Source: Bin80 sp965220365
GTDB taxonomy: Bacteria > Bacteroidota > Rhodothermia > Rhodothermales > Bin80
Assembly: GCA_965220365.1 (NCBI GenBank)
Contig: OZ244823.1
Span: 3,038,001 to 3,102,000, forward strand
Reading direction: 5' to 3'
DNA length: 64,000 nucleotides
This document shows, in pieces, positions 43,656-52,127 of the stretch (the first letter of the stretch is position 1; every line of letters begins with the position of its first letter). A program made the translations under genes and the position numbers. The notes under the pieces are model-generated. The model saw only the letters and a list, made by a program, of their open reading frames with translations, was not told the DNA's origin and ran no database searches.

Positions 43656-43816
43656 AGAAGAAGTTAGAAAACGTCAAGTCATCTGGTCAACCCAAGAAGC
43701 GTGGCCGTCCAGTTGTAAACGATATTATGCACTTGCAAGGATCTATTCCGGCAACACCGGAAGAGCTTGCCAAAGTGATTCTATCTACTCCCCCCAAGAA
43801 GTCAGTGAAGAAGTAG
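43652..43816 (+). CDS. 54-residue basic AT-hook-like protein
   Basis: This short gene overlaps the DUF262-HNH stop by four bases (ATGA). The product is very basic, with the AT-hook-like KKRGRP near residue 15-20 followed by a helix-prone SIPATPEELAKVILSTPPKK. Small KRGRP-containing proteins with a PATPEELA...TPPKK stretch occur in phage and element genomes, but I cannot name this family. It may bind AT-rich DNA, guide the nuclease or regulate the operon. It ends 14 bases before the right inverted repeat. Confidence 0.65.
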   Translation: MKKKLENVKSSGQPKKRGRPVVNDIMHLQGSIPATPEELAKVILSTPPKKSVKK

Positions 43817-43830
43817 CAAAAATGAAGGAT

Positions 43831-43881
43831 GAAAATCGCTAAATTCTCACCGACTCATGGGTACTATTGTATATAATTCCC
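43831..43881 (+). repeat. right terminal inverted repeat of the IS1595-type element
   Basis: 51 bases forming the reverse complement of the left repeat with five mismatches. It ends AATTCCC and is followed at once by the second target copy at 43882. Confidence 0.93.
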
Positions 43882-43889
43882 CTTTATTA
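43882..43889 (+). repeat. 8-bp target-site duplication, right copy
   Basis: CTTTATTA, identical to 40425-40432. It lies between the transposon's right end and the resumed target gene. Confidence 0.9.
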
Positions 43890-44299
43890 AGCGAAACATG
43901 GGTGGGAGCGCATGGCTTGAAGGTGCCCGGCGAGTCGTTAAAAAAGCATACCCATCGGATGCGGTGCGAGAAGCGATAGTTAACGCTGTAGTTCACCGAG
44001 ATTATACACGAGAAGGCACCGACATAGAAATTTCCTTGTACAAGGACCGATTGGAGATCATCTCTCCCGGTGGACTTTATAACGGAGTAACCATCGAAAA
44101 AATCAAGCAGGGTGTTGTCAGGGAAACCCGCAACGGTCTTCTCAAGGACATCCTCCGAGATTATCGGTACGTTGATCATTTTGGCATGGGAGTCCGCAAC
44201 CGAATTATAAAATCAATGAAGGAACATAATGGTACGGAGCCGGACCTCATTGATGCAGACGATCGCTTCACGGTCCGTCTTTGGAAATCTCTCCCATAA
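43890..44299 (+). pseudogene. AlbA_2/Schlafen-like gene, 3' part, with HATPase-like domain
   Basis: The resumed C-terminal part of the gene split by the IS1595-type transposon. After the insertion point the frame reads through RNMGGSAWLEGARRVV into YPSDAVREAIVNAVVHRDYT, then LEIISPGGLYNGVTIEKI and RNGLLKDILRDYRYVDHFGMGVRN. This is the HATPase_c_4-type domain that follows AlbA_2 in many proteins of this class. An ATG at 43898 could start a separate 133-residue protein, but no promoter is obvious. The end DDRFTVRLWKSLP suggests a naturally short C-terminus without a helix-turn-helix. Confidence 0.87.
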
Positions 44300-44451
44300 T
44301 GATAGGACCCCGATTCTCTTTTTTCTGAGACATCAAAAGTGCATATTCGCCTATCGCGCTGACCAATTGCAACCCCTGAATATCCCCATTATGTTACCCT
44401 CCACAGATTTGGTCCTGAACGATACGATTCACCCAGCCCAAGTTTAACACG

Positions 44452-44475
44452 AGGCCCCATTTTGGGGCCTTTTTT
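44452..44475 (+). terminator. rho-independent terminator inside the IS1634 left end
   Basis: AGGCCCC (44452-44458) and GGGGCCT (44464-44470) form a 7-bp GC-rich stem with a 5-base loop, followed by a run of T residues. It stands between the left end and the transposase start, where it would stop read-in transcription from outside and limit transposition. Confidence 0.8.
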
Positions 44476-44627
44476 AGTTTTTTTTTCGCCTGACCTTGGC
44501 CCCGAACCTTTGATTCCAGCCTGCATTGGCCCATTTCCTTTTGCGTCGTTCGTGGATTCGGACGATTGTAGTGCCATAATGCGTTTTCTGTGGGAACCTT
44601 CGCCGGCCCCCTTCGTTTCCTGCCATC

Positions 44628-46442
44628 ATGTTTATCCGAAAAACCATGACCCGGACCATGAAGGACGGAACCACCTATCATGCGTTCCGGCTCGTTCACA
44701 ATGTCCGCTACGGCGCCAAGGTGAAGCAGGAGACGCTCCTGCATCTGGGAAGTCAATTTCCGGTCAAGGAATCCGACTGGCCTCTGCTCTGCCGCCGGAT
44801 TGACGAACTTCTCCAGGGGCAGGTCTCGCTCCTGCCGCCCTTGCCCAAACCGTTGGAGGATCAGGCCGAGGCCATCGTTGGGCAGTTGTTCGCCAAGCAG
44901 GCCGAGCGGCTGCGACAGGCAAAGCTGGCCCAGGGCGAGCCACTGGATCCGAGATGGCACACGGTGGATGTCGCCTCTACCCGTATGAGCATGGTGCGGA
45001 GTGTGGGGGTGGAACATGTGTCCTTGTGGGCCCTGAACCAGCTGGGAATCCCGAAGCTGTTGCGGGGCCTTGGGATGACTCCCAAGACCCAGCATGCGGC
45101 ATTGGGGGCGATTGTCGGACGCTTGGCCAAGCCTGCTTCCGAGCGCGCAACCTATGCGTGGCTCTGTAACGAGAGCGGTCTTGGGGAATTCCTGGGAGGA
45201 TCGTTCCAGCGCATGAGTTTGATGCATCTCTACCGGGCCTCCGATCAACTGGTGAAGCACCGCGATGCGATTGAATCGCAGGTATTCACCGAAGCCATGT
45301 CCCTGTTTGGATTGGGATGTACGGTGACGCTGTTGGATCTGACCAATACCTATCTGGCGGGATCGGGATCTGCTCAATCGTTGGCCAAGCGTGGGCGGTC
45401 CAAGGAGAAGCGGAATGATCGTCCTCTGATCACCTTGGCTCTGGTTCTGGATGGGAGTGGATTTGTGCGGCGCTCAAAGATCTATGCCGGCAATACGGCA
45501 GAGGCGGAGACCCTCCAAACGATGCTCCAGGAAGCGGATGCCCCGAACGAGGCCATTGTGATTATGGATCGGGGGATTGCAACCGCGGAAAACGTGCAAT
45601 GGCTTCGCCAGGCCAAGTACAGATATCTGGTGATGAGTCGGGAGCGGGCCCGGGTCTTTGATCCGGCAGATCAAGAGGTGACCGAGTTGGATAACGGCGT
45701 AGAACTGTATGAGGTCCGGGACTCGGAAGAGGTCCGGGTCTATTGTCGTTCGAGCCAACGGATCAAGAAGGAGCAAGCCATGGTGGCACGTCGTCGTGCG
45801 AAGTTTGAAGCACAGCTCACGCAGTTGGACCAGGGGTTATCCCGACCGAAGACGACGAAGAAGCTTTCGCGGATTTGGGAGCGGATTGGACGATTCAAGA
45901 AAAGCAGTGGTGGGATTGGACAGCACTACGACATTGAGGTGATTGCCGATGAGAAGCAAGAGAAGGCGGTGCAGGTGAAGTGGCGTGCGCGGCCGAAAGC
46001 GAATTCGATGTGGACCGATCCCGGCACCTACCGCTTGAGGACCAACGTCATGGAGCTTTCCACCGCTCAGCTGTGGCAGACCTATATCATGCTGACGGAT
46101 CTGGAGGCCGTGTTCCGCTCGCTCAAGAGTGAGTTGGGATTGCGGCCTATCTTTCACCAAACCGATCAACGCACCCAAGGGCATCTGTTCATCACTGTGC
46201 TTGCGTATCAGGTCGTACAAGTGGTGCGAACCTACCTGCGGCAACAGGGAATCTCCTGGAGTTGGACCACCATTCGCAATGTGCTCTCGTCCCAACGACG
46301 GGCTACCATCCATCAAACACGAAACGATCACGTAGCCGTGCACACGCGCCTCACCTCGGATCCCGATGCAGATCAACGCGAAATTTACGAGGCGCTGAAG
46401 ATCGAGCCGCGTCCACTTGAAACGGAAATCACCACGATCTGA
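44628..46442 (+). CDS. IS1634-family transposase
   Basis: A 604-residue DDE transposase with the IS4-superfamily layout. Catalytic landmarks are TLLDLTNTYLAG (first Asp), AIVIMDRGIATAENV (second Asp) and DLEAVFRSLKSELGLRPIFH, with the YxxR-like glutamate region near residue 505. The N-terminal part YHAFRLVHNVRYGAKVKQETL matches the family's opening. The length is usual for IS1634. It appears intact. Confidence 0.92.
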   Translation: MFIRKTMTRTMKDGTTYHAFRLVHNVRYGAKVKQETLLHLGSQFPVKESDWPLLCRRIDELLQGQVSLLPPLPKPLEDQAEAIVGQLFAKQAERLRQAKLAQGEPLDPRWHTVDVASTRMSMVRSVGVEHVSLWALNQLGIPKLLRGLGMTPKTQHAALGAIVGRLAKPASERATYAWLCNESGLGEFLGGSFQRMSLMHLYRASDQLVKHRDAIESQVFTEAMSLFGLGCTVTLLDLTNTYLAGSGSAQSLAKRGRSKEKRNDRPLITLALVLDGSGFVRRSKIYAGNTAEAETLQTMLQEADAPNEAIVIMDRGIATAENVQWLRQAKYRYLVMSRERARVFDPADQEVTELDNGVELYEVRDSEEVRVYCRSSQRIKKEQAMVARRRAKFEAQLTQLDQGLSRPKTTKKLSRIWERIGRFKKSSGGIGQHYDIEVIADEKQEKAVQVKWRARPKANSMWTDPGTYRLRTNVMELSTAQLWQTYIMLTDLEAVFRSLKSELGLRPIFHQTDQRTQGHLFITVLAYQVVQVVRTYLRQQGISWSWTTIRNVLSSQRRATIHQTRNDHVAVHTRLTSDPDADQREIYEALKIEPRPLETEITTI

Positions 46443-46542
46443 ACAGACCCAATCCATGCCAATCGGTAGTGCCCTAATCGGCCTGAATCGGGCCGAAAGC
46501 CCCCGCTCAACGCTGGAATCAGTATTTTATGTTAAACTTGGG

Positions 46543-47076
46543 CCAGAACACCATGTCAACTACTCACTGAACCGGCTTAAACAAATTGACCCCGTTAGTT
46601 ACTAGCTGATTCCCAACGATCTATTTCCTTAGCAGTCCGTGGATAAAGTCTTCCAATAGATTGAGCAACGCTTTTCTGGTTCATTTTTGACTGTTAAGAG
46701 GGTGAATCGGGATGAAAAATCCAAAAATTAGCCATTCCCGATAGTTGTTTTGCATATCTCCAATCAACTACAGACTCCCTGTTTCTATGGACATACTTTA
46801 TCCTCGGGCTGCTAGGGCAGATTAGTTCCAATGCTCCCCCGCCCTCTTTGCTTCTTCGGATAGATATGAAAAACTGGTAAAATCATCACCCAGTGATTGG
46901 TGATAATGAACTCCTTAAAATTAGGGGAGGAGAACCTCAAATCAATACATGAATCCCAGATTAGAGGGATACCGTTAAGCAGTTACCGTATAAGTCCAAG
47001 GAGCCGTTCCTGGGAATGGGCAGCAGGACACATACACGAGAAGAATCGAAACAGATAAACTAATTTTTCGCCAGCA
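46543..47076. other. 534-bp stretch with small decayed minus-strand frames
   Basis: Two minus-strand pieces look like coding remnants: a 29-residue frame at 46595-46684 (starts MNQKSVAQSIGRLYP) and an unstarted frame from about 46880 down to a stop at 46694-46696 that encodes VVDWRYAKQLSGMANFW. ATCGGGA...TCCCGAT forms a stem around 46710-46745. No intact gene is recognised. Confidence 0.4.
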
Positions 47077-47415
47077 CTACATTAAATCCCGAAAAAAGCA
47101 GGTTCGAGCTCCCGTATGGCATGCACCACCCCCCTGCTGCTCCACCATGAACAGTAATGTATCCCGATCGCAATCCAATTTTGCGGACTTCACGATTTGG
47201 AACTGCCCACTGGTTTCCCCTTTAACCCACACACATTCTCTTGACCGACTCCAGTATGTCATCATTCCGGTTCTCAGCGTTTGTTCTAATGTATCCAGAT
47301 TCATATAAGCCAGCATCAGTATCTCCAGCGTAGTAGCCTCCTGAACAATAACTGGAACGAGGCCATCCTGATTGAATGCTATGTCCGTTATCTTTTCAGC
47401 TGTAAGTTCGCTCAT
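47077..47415 (-). CDS. hisI: phosphoribosyl-AMP cyclohydrolase
   Basis: A 112-residue HisI that opens the purine ring of phosphoribosyl-AMP in histidine biosynthesis. Motifs are DGLVPVIVQEA, MLAYMNLDTLEQTL, TYWSRSRECVWVKGETSG, the metal-binding CDRDTLLF and the zinc cysteines in GGGACHTGARTCFF. It lacks the HisE domain often fused to HisI. The gene lies apart from other his genes. Confidence 0.95.
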   Translation of the reverse strand: MSELTAEKITDIAFNQDGLVPVIVQEATTLEILMLAYMNLDTLEQTLRTGMMTYWSRSRECVWVKGETSGQFQIVKSAKLDCDRDTLLFMVEQQGGGACHTGARTCFFRDLM

Positions 47416-47490
47416 GGTAACACGGTATCATTGAAAGGGACCTTTATACGAAAAAAATGTAGGACTGATGGATAAAATCCATATTGATAT

Positions 47491-47742
47491 ATGATACGGC
47501 GATTTTTTATACTACCCATACGCACCTATCAACTGCTATTGTCCCCACATCTTCGTAACGCATGTCGGTATACGCCTTCGTGCTCAAATTATGCAATCCA
47601 AGCCATAAACAAGTATGGTGTCCCAAAGGGGATGGTGCTAGCCATGTGGCGTATAGTACGATGTCACCCGTGGGCAAAGCATGGATATGATCCTCCCCGA
47701 TGGTTTGGGGAATCACCAGAGCAAAAAAATGAGTGTTCATGA
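47491..47742 (+). CDS. yidD: membrane protein insertion efficiency factor YidD
   Basis: An 83-residue YidD: amphipathic start FFILPIRTYQLLLSP, the conserved CRYTPSCSNYAIQAI cysteine motif, GMVLAMWRIVRCHPW and HGYDPP at the end. The family helps YidC insert proteins into the inner membrane. It is not next to rnpA/yidC here but shares a probable operon with moaB, which starts 14 bases before its stop. Upstream is the divergent hisI. Confidence 0.93.
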   Translation: MIRRFFILPIRTYQLLLSPHLRNACRYTPSCSNYAIQAINKYGVPKGMVLAMWRIVRCHPWAKHGYDPPRWFGESPEQKNECS

Positions 47743-48229
47743 GTCGGGGGCACCCGCCACACTGCGATTTACACTCATCACAGTGAGCGATACGCGAACA
47801 AAAGCGACTGATAAGAGCGGTGCGTGTATGGCCAGATTAGTCCAAAGCAGTGGGCACATGATTGCCTCGCAATGTATTATCCCGGACGAACCAGATATGA
47901 TACGTGAGACGATTCACGCCCAGTCTGGAAACACGGACGTAGTCTGCGTGAGTGGAGGTACCGGTATAAGCCATAGAGATCAAACTTTTGAAGCAATTCA
48001 CCCTCTTTTGGACAAAAGATTGCCAGGATTCGGAGAACTTTTCCGCTTACTCTCCTGGGATCAGGTCGGAAGTAGAGCTATGCTCTCCCGGGCGATTGCC
48101 GGCACATGTGCTGGCCTGATTATTTTTGTGGTTCCTGGATCTCCTAAAGCTGTTGAATTGGCAATGGAAAAGTTGATCCTTCCTGAAGCCGGACATTTAG
48201 TCGCTGAACTACTCAAAGATCCACTATGA
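47729..48229 (+). CDS. moaB: molybdopterin adenylyltransferase-type MoaB/Mog protein
   Basis: A 166-residue MoCF_biosynth-domain protein. Landmarks are LRFTLITVSDTRT at the start, TDVVCVSGGTGISHRDQTFEAI with the pterin/nucleotide-binding GGTG, FGELFRLLSWDQVGSRAMLSRAIAGTC (read in parts) and VVPGSPKAVELAMEKLI. MoaB/Mog activate molybdopterin by adenylation before metal insertion. The start at 47729 overlaps yidD, and the end overlaps the next gene by four bases. No other molybdenum-cofactor genes are seen in the window. Confidence 0.9.
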   Translation: MSVHESGAPATLRFTLITVSDTRTKATDKSGACMARLVQSSGHMIASQCIIPDEPDMIRETIHAQSGNTDVVCVSGGTGISHRDQTFEAIHPLLDKRLPGFGELFRLLSWDQVGSRAMLSRAIAGTCAGLIIFVVPGSPKAVELAMEKLILPEAGHLVAELLKDPL

Positions 48230-48828
48230 AATACTCCCTGGCTTTATTGCTTGCAGGCTGGTGGGGACTCTGTTTGATCACATCCGCTTCCGCTCAGGAG
48301 TTACCTACGAATATGCAAGTATTTGAAAACCTTGGTGTTGCATGCTTGGAGTCAGTTCCCATGCAGGCAGATTCCCTGGTTCTGTCTCCACCGGCCGCCC
48401 TACCTTATGTGACCAGTGCTCTGATCAATCGTTGGCAACAACAGGATAAGACCCTTTTCTTAGCTGATTCTCTGCATACCCAAAGCCCTCCTTTTCTACT
48501 TTCCTGGGAGGTATCCAAGTCGACAATCTCCTATACGCGTGTCCGCCGAAAGACATTATCGCGCTCCGCAGAACTGAATCTGCAGTACACATTTTTAGGA
48601 CTGAATGGTGAGATTCTCGCACAAGATACCTGCCAGAACCTGTTCTCGGATCAAATCCCAAAAGGTCTGATCCCTGAGTTGGAATCGCCTGCCTATCCTG
48701 AAACTCAGGCGGAGCCTCCCCGAGGTCACTGGGTCCGTCGCCATCTGGAGCCAGTGATCATCGCTGCAGCGACCGGACTCGCTGCATTCCTCTTCTTCAA
48801 TCTGCGAAACAATAGTGCTGACTCGTAA
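48226..48828 (+). CDS. exported protein with C-terminal membrane anchor, function unknown
   Basis: A 200-residue protein coupled to moaB by an ATGA overlap. It has a signal peptide (to about residue 24), a mainly beta-strand periplasmic part, and a C-terminal hydrophobic helix (about 177-192) followed by a short polar tail. No family is recognised. It partly overlaps the next gene, so the run yidD-moaB-this-lipoprotein-nnr is probably one operon. Confidence 0.75.
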   Translation: MKYSLALLLAGWWGLCLITSASAQELPTNMQVFENLGVACLESVPMQADSLVLSPPAALPYVTSALINRWQQQDKTLFLADSLHTQSPPFLLSWEVSKSTISYTRVRRKTLSRSAELNLQYTFLGLNGEILAQDTCQNLFSDQIPKGLIPELESPAYPETQAEPPRGHWVRRHLEPVIIAAATGLAAFLFFNLRNNSADS

Positions 48829-50470
48829 GATTGCCTTCGTGAGTTTTCTGCTGATCTGTAGCTGTGCGGACCCACGCCCGCCGATGGGCGGTCCACGCGA
48901 TGACCTCCCACCCGCTCTTGTCTCAACAGATCCTCCACATGAATCGGTAGAGATATCTCCTACCGAGCTTCGGCTCGTTTTTTCAGAGTACGTAAATGAA
49001 GGATCCTTTGTACGCGCTCTGTCCATCGTCCCGGCACCACAGGGTAGGCTTCGGTATAGGTGGCGGCGGCGCTCCGTAACGATACAGCTGCCGGAACCGC
49101 TGAGAGACTCCACCACCTATGTGGTCACTCTTGATGATGAGTTCAGAGATTGGCGTGGGGTCCGGCTCACACGCCCCCTATCTTTTGCATTCGCCACCGG
49201 GCCAGTGATTGATCAGGGACGGTTGCGTGGCCGAATCGTTGATCATGCACGAGGCTTGCCAGTTGCCGGCCTATTGGTTCTTGCCTATCCATCTCAAGCT
49301 ACAGCCGACCAAGCTCCAGAATATCAAACACAAACGGATACAGAAGGGCGATTTGAATTCAGTTACGTTCGAGAATCAGATTTTTTCATTCTCGGATTAC
49401 AAGATCTGAACCGTAATCTGAAAGCCGACCAGGGAGAATGGTTTGCTGTTCCCCCTGTTGAAGCGATCAGGGCAACGCCAGATACAAGTAACCAGTACCC
49501 AGACTGGGTGTATACAAAAGTAGACACTCTGGGGCCATCCATCGAGAGAATACGTGCTACTACAAACCAACTTGTAGAAATTCGCTTCAGCGAAAGCGTC
49601 TTCCTACAAAACCTGACTGGTGAACCTTGGAGTATTATGGACTCTGTCAGCCGTGCTCCCGTCATGGTTTATTCCAGTTATCAGTTGGAATCAAACACAC
49701 GCATGATCCACCTGACGGTGGATCCGCTTCAGGAAAAATCCTATGCCCTTCTTCCTGATCCCTCCATACAAGACTCCAGCGGAAATACCGTGCATCTAGA
49801 TACGATCTATTTCATGGGTTCCTCACGTATGGCCGCAGATGAACCAAAATTTGAACGGTTCCTGCCAAATAGCACCGAGAATCCTTATAAACTGGCACCT
49901 TGGGAAACACCCCAAATCGTCTTTGATCAACCGATCGAAGCACTGCTCCTGGACAGTCTGTTAAGCGTTCAGGATTCAACTGGTACCCCGGTGAATTATG
50001 AAATCCAAACGTTAAACGGAACTGGATATTCCTTAACCTCCCTGAACGATCCAGCCCAAATCTATCGGGTCGCTGTACGGCAACCAGACAGTACCTATGT
50101 AAAGTTTTTTGAAAGATTGGGGCCTCGATCTTTGGGGAGTTTAAGTGGTGTGACGGTTCCAGCCGGAGATAGTGTGCTGGTCACACTCATGAATGCGGAC
50201 GGTCATATACTGGCGGCCGAGTCGCCAGATTCGGAGGGTGCCTTTATCTTCGACAACCTCCCGGAAAACAGCTATCAGTTGCGTGCGTTCATTGATCGAA
50301 ACCGAAATGGTCACTGGGATGGTGGTTTCATTGATCCGTATCAGGCTGTTGAGCCGGTCACCTGGACATTCGAGCCTATAACCATTCGTCCCCGCTGGGA
50401 CACTGCACTATCCGATACATTCAGAATTGGTCAAGCTATTCCAAAATCTCTCCCCACGACTGATCAGTAA
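48815..50470 (+). CDS. Ig-like (Big_5/SbsA-type) domain lipoprotein
   Basis: A 551-residue lipoprotein (GTG start, lipobox ICSC, Cys17). The opening PMGGPRDDLPPALVSTDPPHES and VEISPTELRLVFSEYVNEGSF matches the Big_5/SbsA Ig-like family common as outer-membrane-associated lipoproteins in Bacteroidota. Further along are carboxypeptidase-regulatory-like beta-sandwich modules (GRLRGRIVDHARGLPVAGLL; SVLVTLMNADGHI) and repeated Ig-like strands. The function is unknown; it is probably surface- or periplasm-facing. The GTG start overlaps the previous gene by 14 bases. Confidence 0.83.
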   Translation: MLTRKIAFVSFLLICSCADPRPPMGGPRDDLPPALVSTDPPHESVEISPTELRLVFSEYVNEGSFVRALSIVPAPQGRLRYRWRRRSVTIQLPEPLRDSTTYVVTLDDEFRDWRGVRLTRPLSFAFATGPVIDQGRLRGRIVDHARGLPVAGLLVLAYPSQATADQAPEYQTQTDTEGRFEFSYVRESDFFILGLQDLNRNLKADQGEWFAVPPVEAIRATPDTSNQYPDWVYTKVDTLGPSIERIRATTNQLVEIRFSESVFLQNLTGEPWSIMDSVSRAPVMVYSSYQLESNTRMIHLTVDPLQEKSYALLPDPSIQDSSGNTVHLDTIYFMGSSRMAADEPKFERFLPNSTENPYKLAPWETPQIVFDQPIEALLLDSLLSVQDSTGTPVNYEIQTLNGTGYSLTSLNDPAQIYRVAVRQPDSTYVKFFERLGPRSLGSLSGVTVPAGDSVLVTLMNADGHILAAESPDSEGAFIFDNLPENSYQLRAFIDRNRNGHWDGGFIDPYQAVEPVTWTFEPITIRPRWDTALSDTFRIGQAIPKSLPTTDQ

Positions 50471-50476
50471 AGTCTT

Positions 50477-52111
50477 ATGGAAGCTCAGGATACAAACAGG
50501 ACCCCGCTAACGTCAGATCCTTTCTCTGCCGGCTTTCTGCCATTATTACGTGGCAGTACGCAACAAAAATTCGATCAATTGGCGATTGAAGCGTTTGGGT
50601 TCTCTGCATTCACACTGATGGAAAATGCGGGCAGAAGTGCAGCGTTTACGATTGAACGTGAGTATGGTCCGATGCATGGACGCAAGGTCGTCGTATGCTG
50701 CGGAGGCGGGAATAATGGTGGGGATGGGTACGTCGTCGCACGCACTCTCTACAACCAGGGTGCCTTGGTCCATGTTGTTTCCCTAAAACCGCCCTCCACG
50801 CCGAAAACTAAACAAAATTGGAACTTCCTCCGAAAACTGAAAGAGCTTGACAAATCAGATCGGCTCCGGTTTGACGATAATCCTCCCGAACCACTCCCTC
50901 CGGCAGATCTGTATATCGATGCACTCTTGGGAGTGGGGCTGAATCGACCCTTGCAGGGGGATGTCGTGAACTTGGTTGATGCACTGAATACGACCAATTC
51001 ACCCGTGGTTGCCCTCGATATGCCCTCTGGACTGCATGCGGATATGGGGTCCCCGCTCGGCAGAGCGGTACGCGCTGACTTGACGATTACCTTTAGTGCA
51101 TACAAGCCGGGACTGCTGTTTGGACAGGGACCGGCATATTCGGGCCGAATTGAACTGGTGCATATTGGACTTCCGCTGTCCGCAATCCTGGATAAAACTA
51201 CCTCTGGAATAAATTGGATTTCAACGGATGCAGCAATCTCATCCTATCTGCCGACCCGAGATTTACAGGCACATAAATACAGTGCGGGGATGGTTTTAGT
51301 GATCGGGGGATCCCCCGGACTTTCCGGTGCCCCCATGCTGGCTGCACGCGCCGCTGCACGTATTGGTGCGGGCTATGTGGCCTGTGCTGTACCAGAGAGT
51401 ATTCAAAGTATTCTGGCGACTACAATGACCGAGATTCCAGCAATCCGCCTAGCCGAATGTCCAGACGGTGGAATTGAGCCCGATGATGCAATGACTGCAC
51501 TGCAACCATGGCTCGCGAAAGCGAATGCGCTGGTGATTGGCCCCGGGTTAGGTAAACATCCCAAGACCCAACATTTCGTGCAGGCAATCTTGCAATCATG
51601 CGAGATGCCGGTGGTCGTAGATGCAGATGCCCTTTCCACTGCGGCGCAGCTACTGAACACCTCCGATCAGGAAAGGAACTGGATCCTTACCCCCCATGCA
51701 GGGGAATTCGAACGTATGGGCACAGAACCCGGGAAGCTTGATCGACTTGACTCAGCGTGCCACTGGTCATCCCGGTGGAATTGTACACTCGTGCTCAAAG
51801 GTCATCCAACGATTGTCTCCCACGGCCAGAATGAAGCCTTCGTGTGTGGAAGAGGGAATCCTGCTCTGGCTACAGCAGGAACAGGGGACATCTTAGCTGG
51901 CTTATGCGGTGGCCTGCTTGCGCAGGGCTGTGCTACGTCAACAGCAGCTGTCTGTGCATCCCATATCGGGGGACTGACAGCAGATCAATATTCTCACAAA
52001 TACCATCCCGGCACGATGATTGCGGGGGATATGGTTGACGGTGTCGTCACTGCACTTACTTCGTTGAGAAAAAATAATCCTGTGGGAACCAGATTTTTTT
52101 CATTCGTGTAG
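50477..52111 (+). CDS. nnr: bifunctional NAD(P)HX epimerase/dehydratase
   Basis: A 544-residue two-domain repair enzyme. The N-terminal epimerase (YjeF_N, about 20-240) has LMENAGRSAAF, VVVCCGGGNNGGDGYVVARTL and LDMPSGLHADMG. The C-terminal ADP-dependent dehydratase (CARKD, about 245-535) has VIGGSPGLSGAPMLAARAAAR, LVIGPGLGKHP, VVDADALSTAAQ and GNPALATAGTGDILAGL. It epimerises and dehydrates damaged NAD(P)H hydrates. It starts six bases after the Ig-like lipoprotein gene. Confidence 0.94.
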   Translation: MEAQDTNRTPLTSDPFSAGFLPLLRGSTQQKFDQLAIEAFGFSAFTLMENAGRSAAFTIEREYGPMHGRKVVVCCGGGNNGGDGYVVARTLYNQGALVHVVSLKPPSTPKTKQNWNFLRKLKELDKSDRLRFDDNPPEPLPPADLYIDALLGVGLNRPLQGDVVNLVDALNTTNSPVVALDMPSGLHADMGSPLGRAVRADLTITFSAYKPGLLFGQGPAYSGRIELVHIGLPLSAILDKTTSGINWISTDAAISSYLPTRDLQAHKYSAGMVLVIGGSPGLSGAPMLAARAAARIGAGYVACAVPESIQSILATTMTEIPAIRLAECPDGGIEPDDAMTALQPWLAKANALVIGPGLGKHPKTQHFVQAILQSCEMPVVVDADALSTAAQLLNTSDQERNWILTPHAGEFERMGTEPGKLDRLDSACHWSSRWNCTLVLKGHPTIVSHGQNEAFVCGRGNPALATAGTGDILAGLCGGLLAQGCATSTAAVCASHIGGLTADQYSHKYHPGTMIAGDMVDGVVTALTSLRKNNPVGTRFFSFV

Positions 52112-52127
52112 GATCATGTGACGTTCG

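Larger units (their letters stand above)
40433..43881 (+). mobile_element. IS1595-family transposon with three passenger genes
   Basis: The 3449-bp element is bounded by inverted repeats of 51 bp (40433-40483 and 43831-43881) that begin GGGAATTATATACAATAGT and differ at five positions, and is flanked by an exact 8-bp target duplication. It contains, all in one direction: transposase, EcoRI-type adenine methylase, DUF262-HNH protein and a 54-residue AT-hook-like protein. Spacing is tight (16-base gap, 4-base gap, 4-base overlap). The ends, the duplication and the reading frame restored by its removal from the target gene all agree. Passenger genes are known in some IS1595-family elements; this combination I do not recognise. 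Confidence 0.93.
44437..46542 (+). mobile_element. IS1634-type insertion sequence
   Basis: The 2106-bp element contains a transposase flanked by inverted ends CCCAAGTTTAACA (44437-44449) and TGTTAAACTTGGG (46530-46542). A CCAG on both sides (44433-44436 and 46543-46546) may be a short target duplication, although IS1634 elements usually make 5-6 bp. A strong terminator lies just inside the left end. Codon use is richer in GC than the neighbouring genes, which suggests recent arrival. It lies 137 bp beyond the AlbA_2 gene and splits nothing recognisable. Confidence 0.82.

Noticed and set aside
44394..45377. Long minus-strand frame opposite the IS1634 transposase
   Set aside because: It mirrors the transposase frame, as GC-rich genes often do, and has no recognisable domain.
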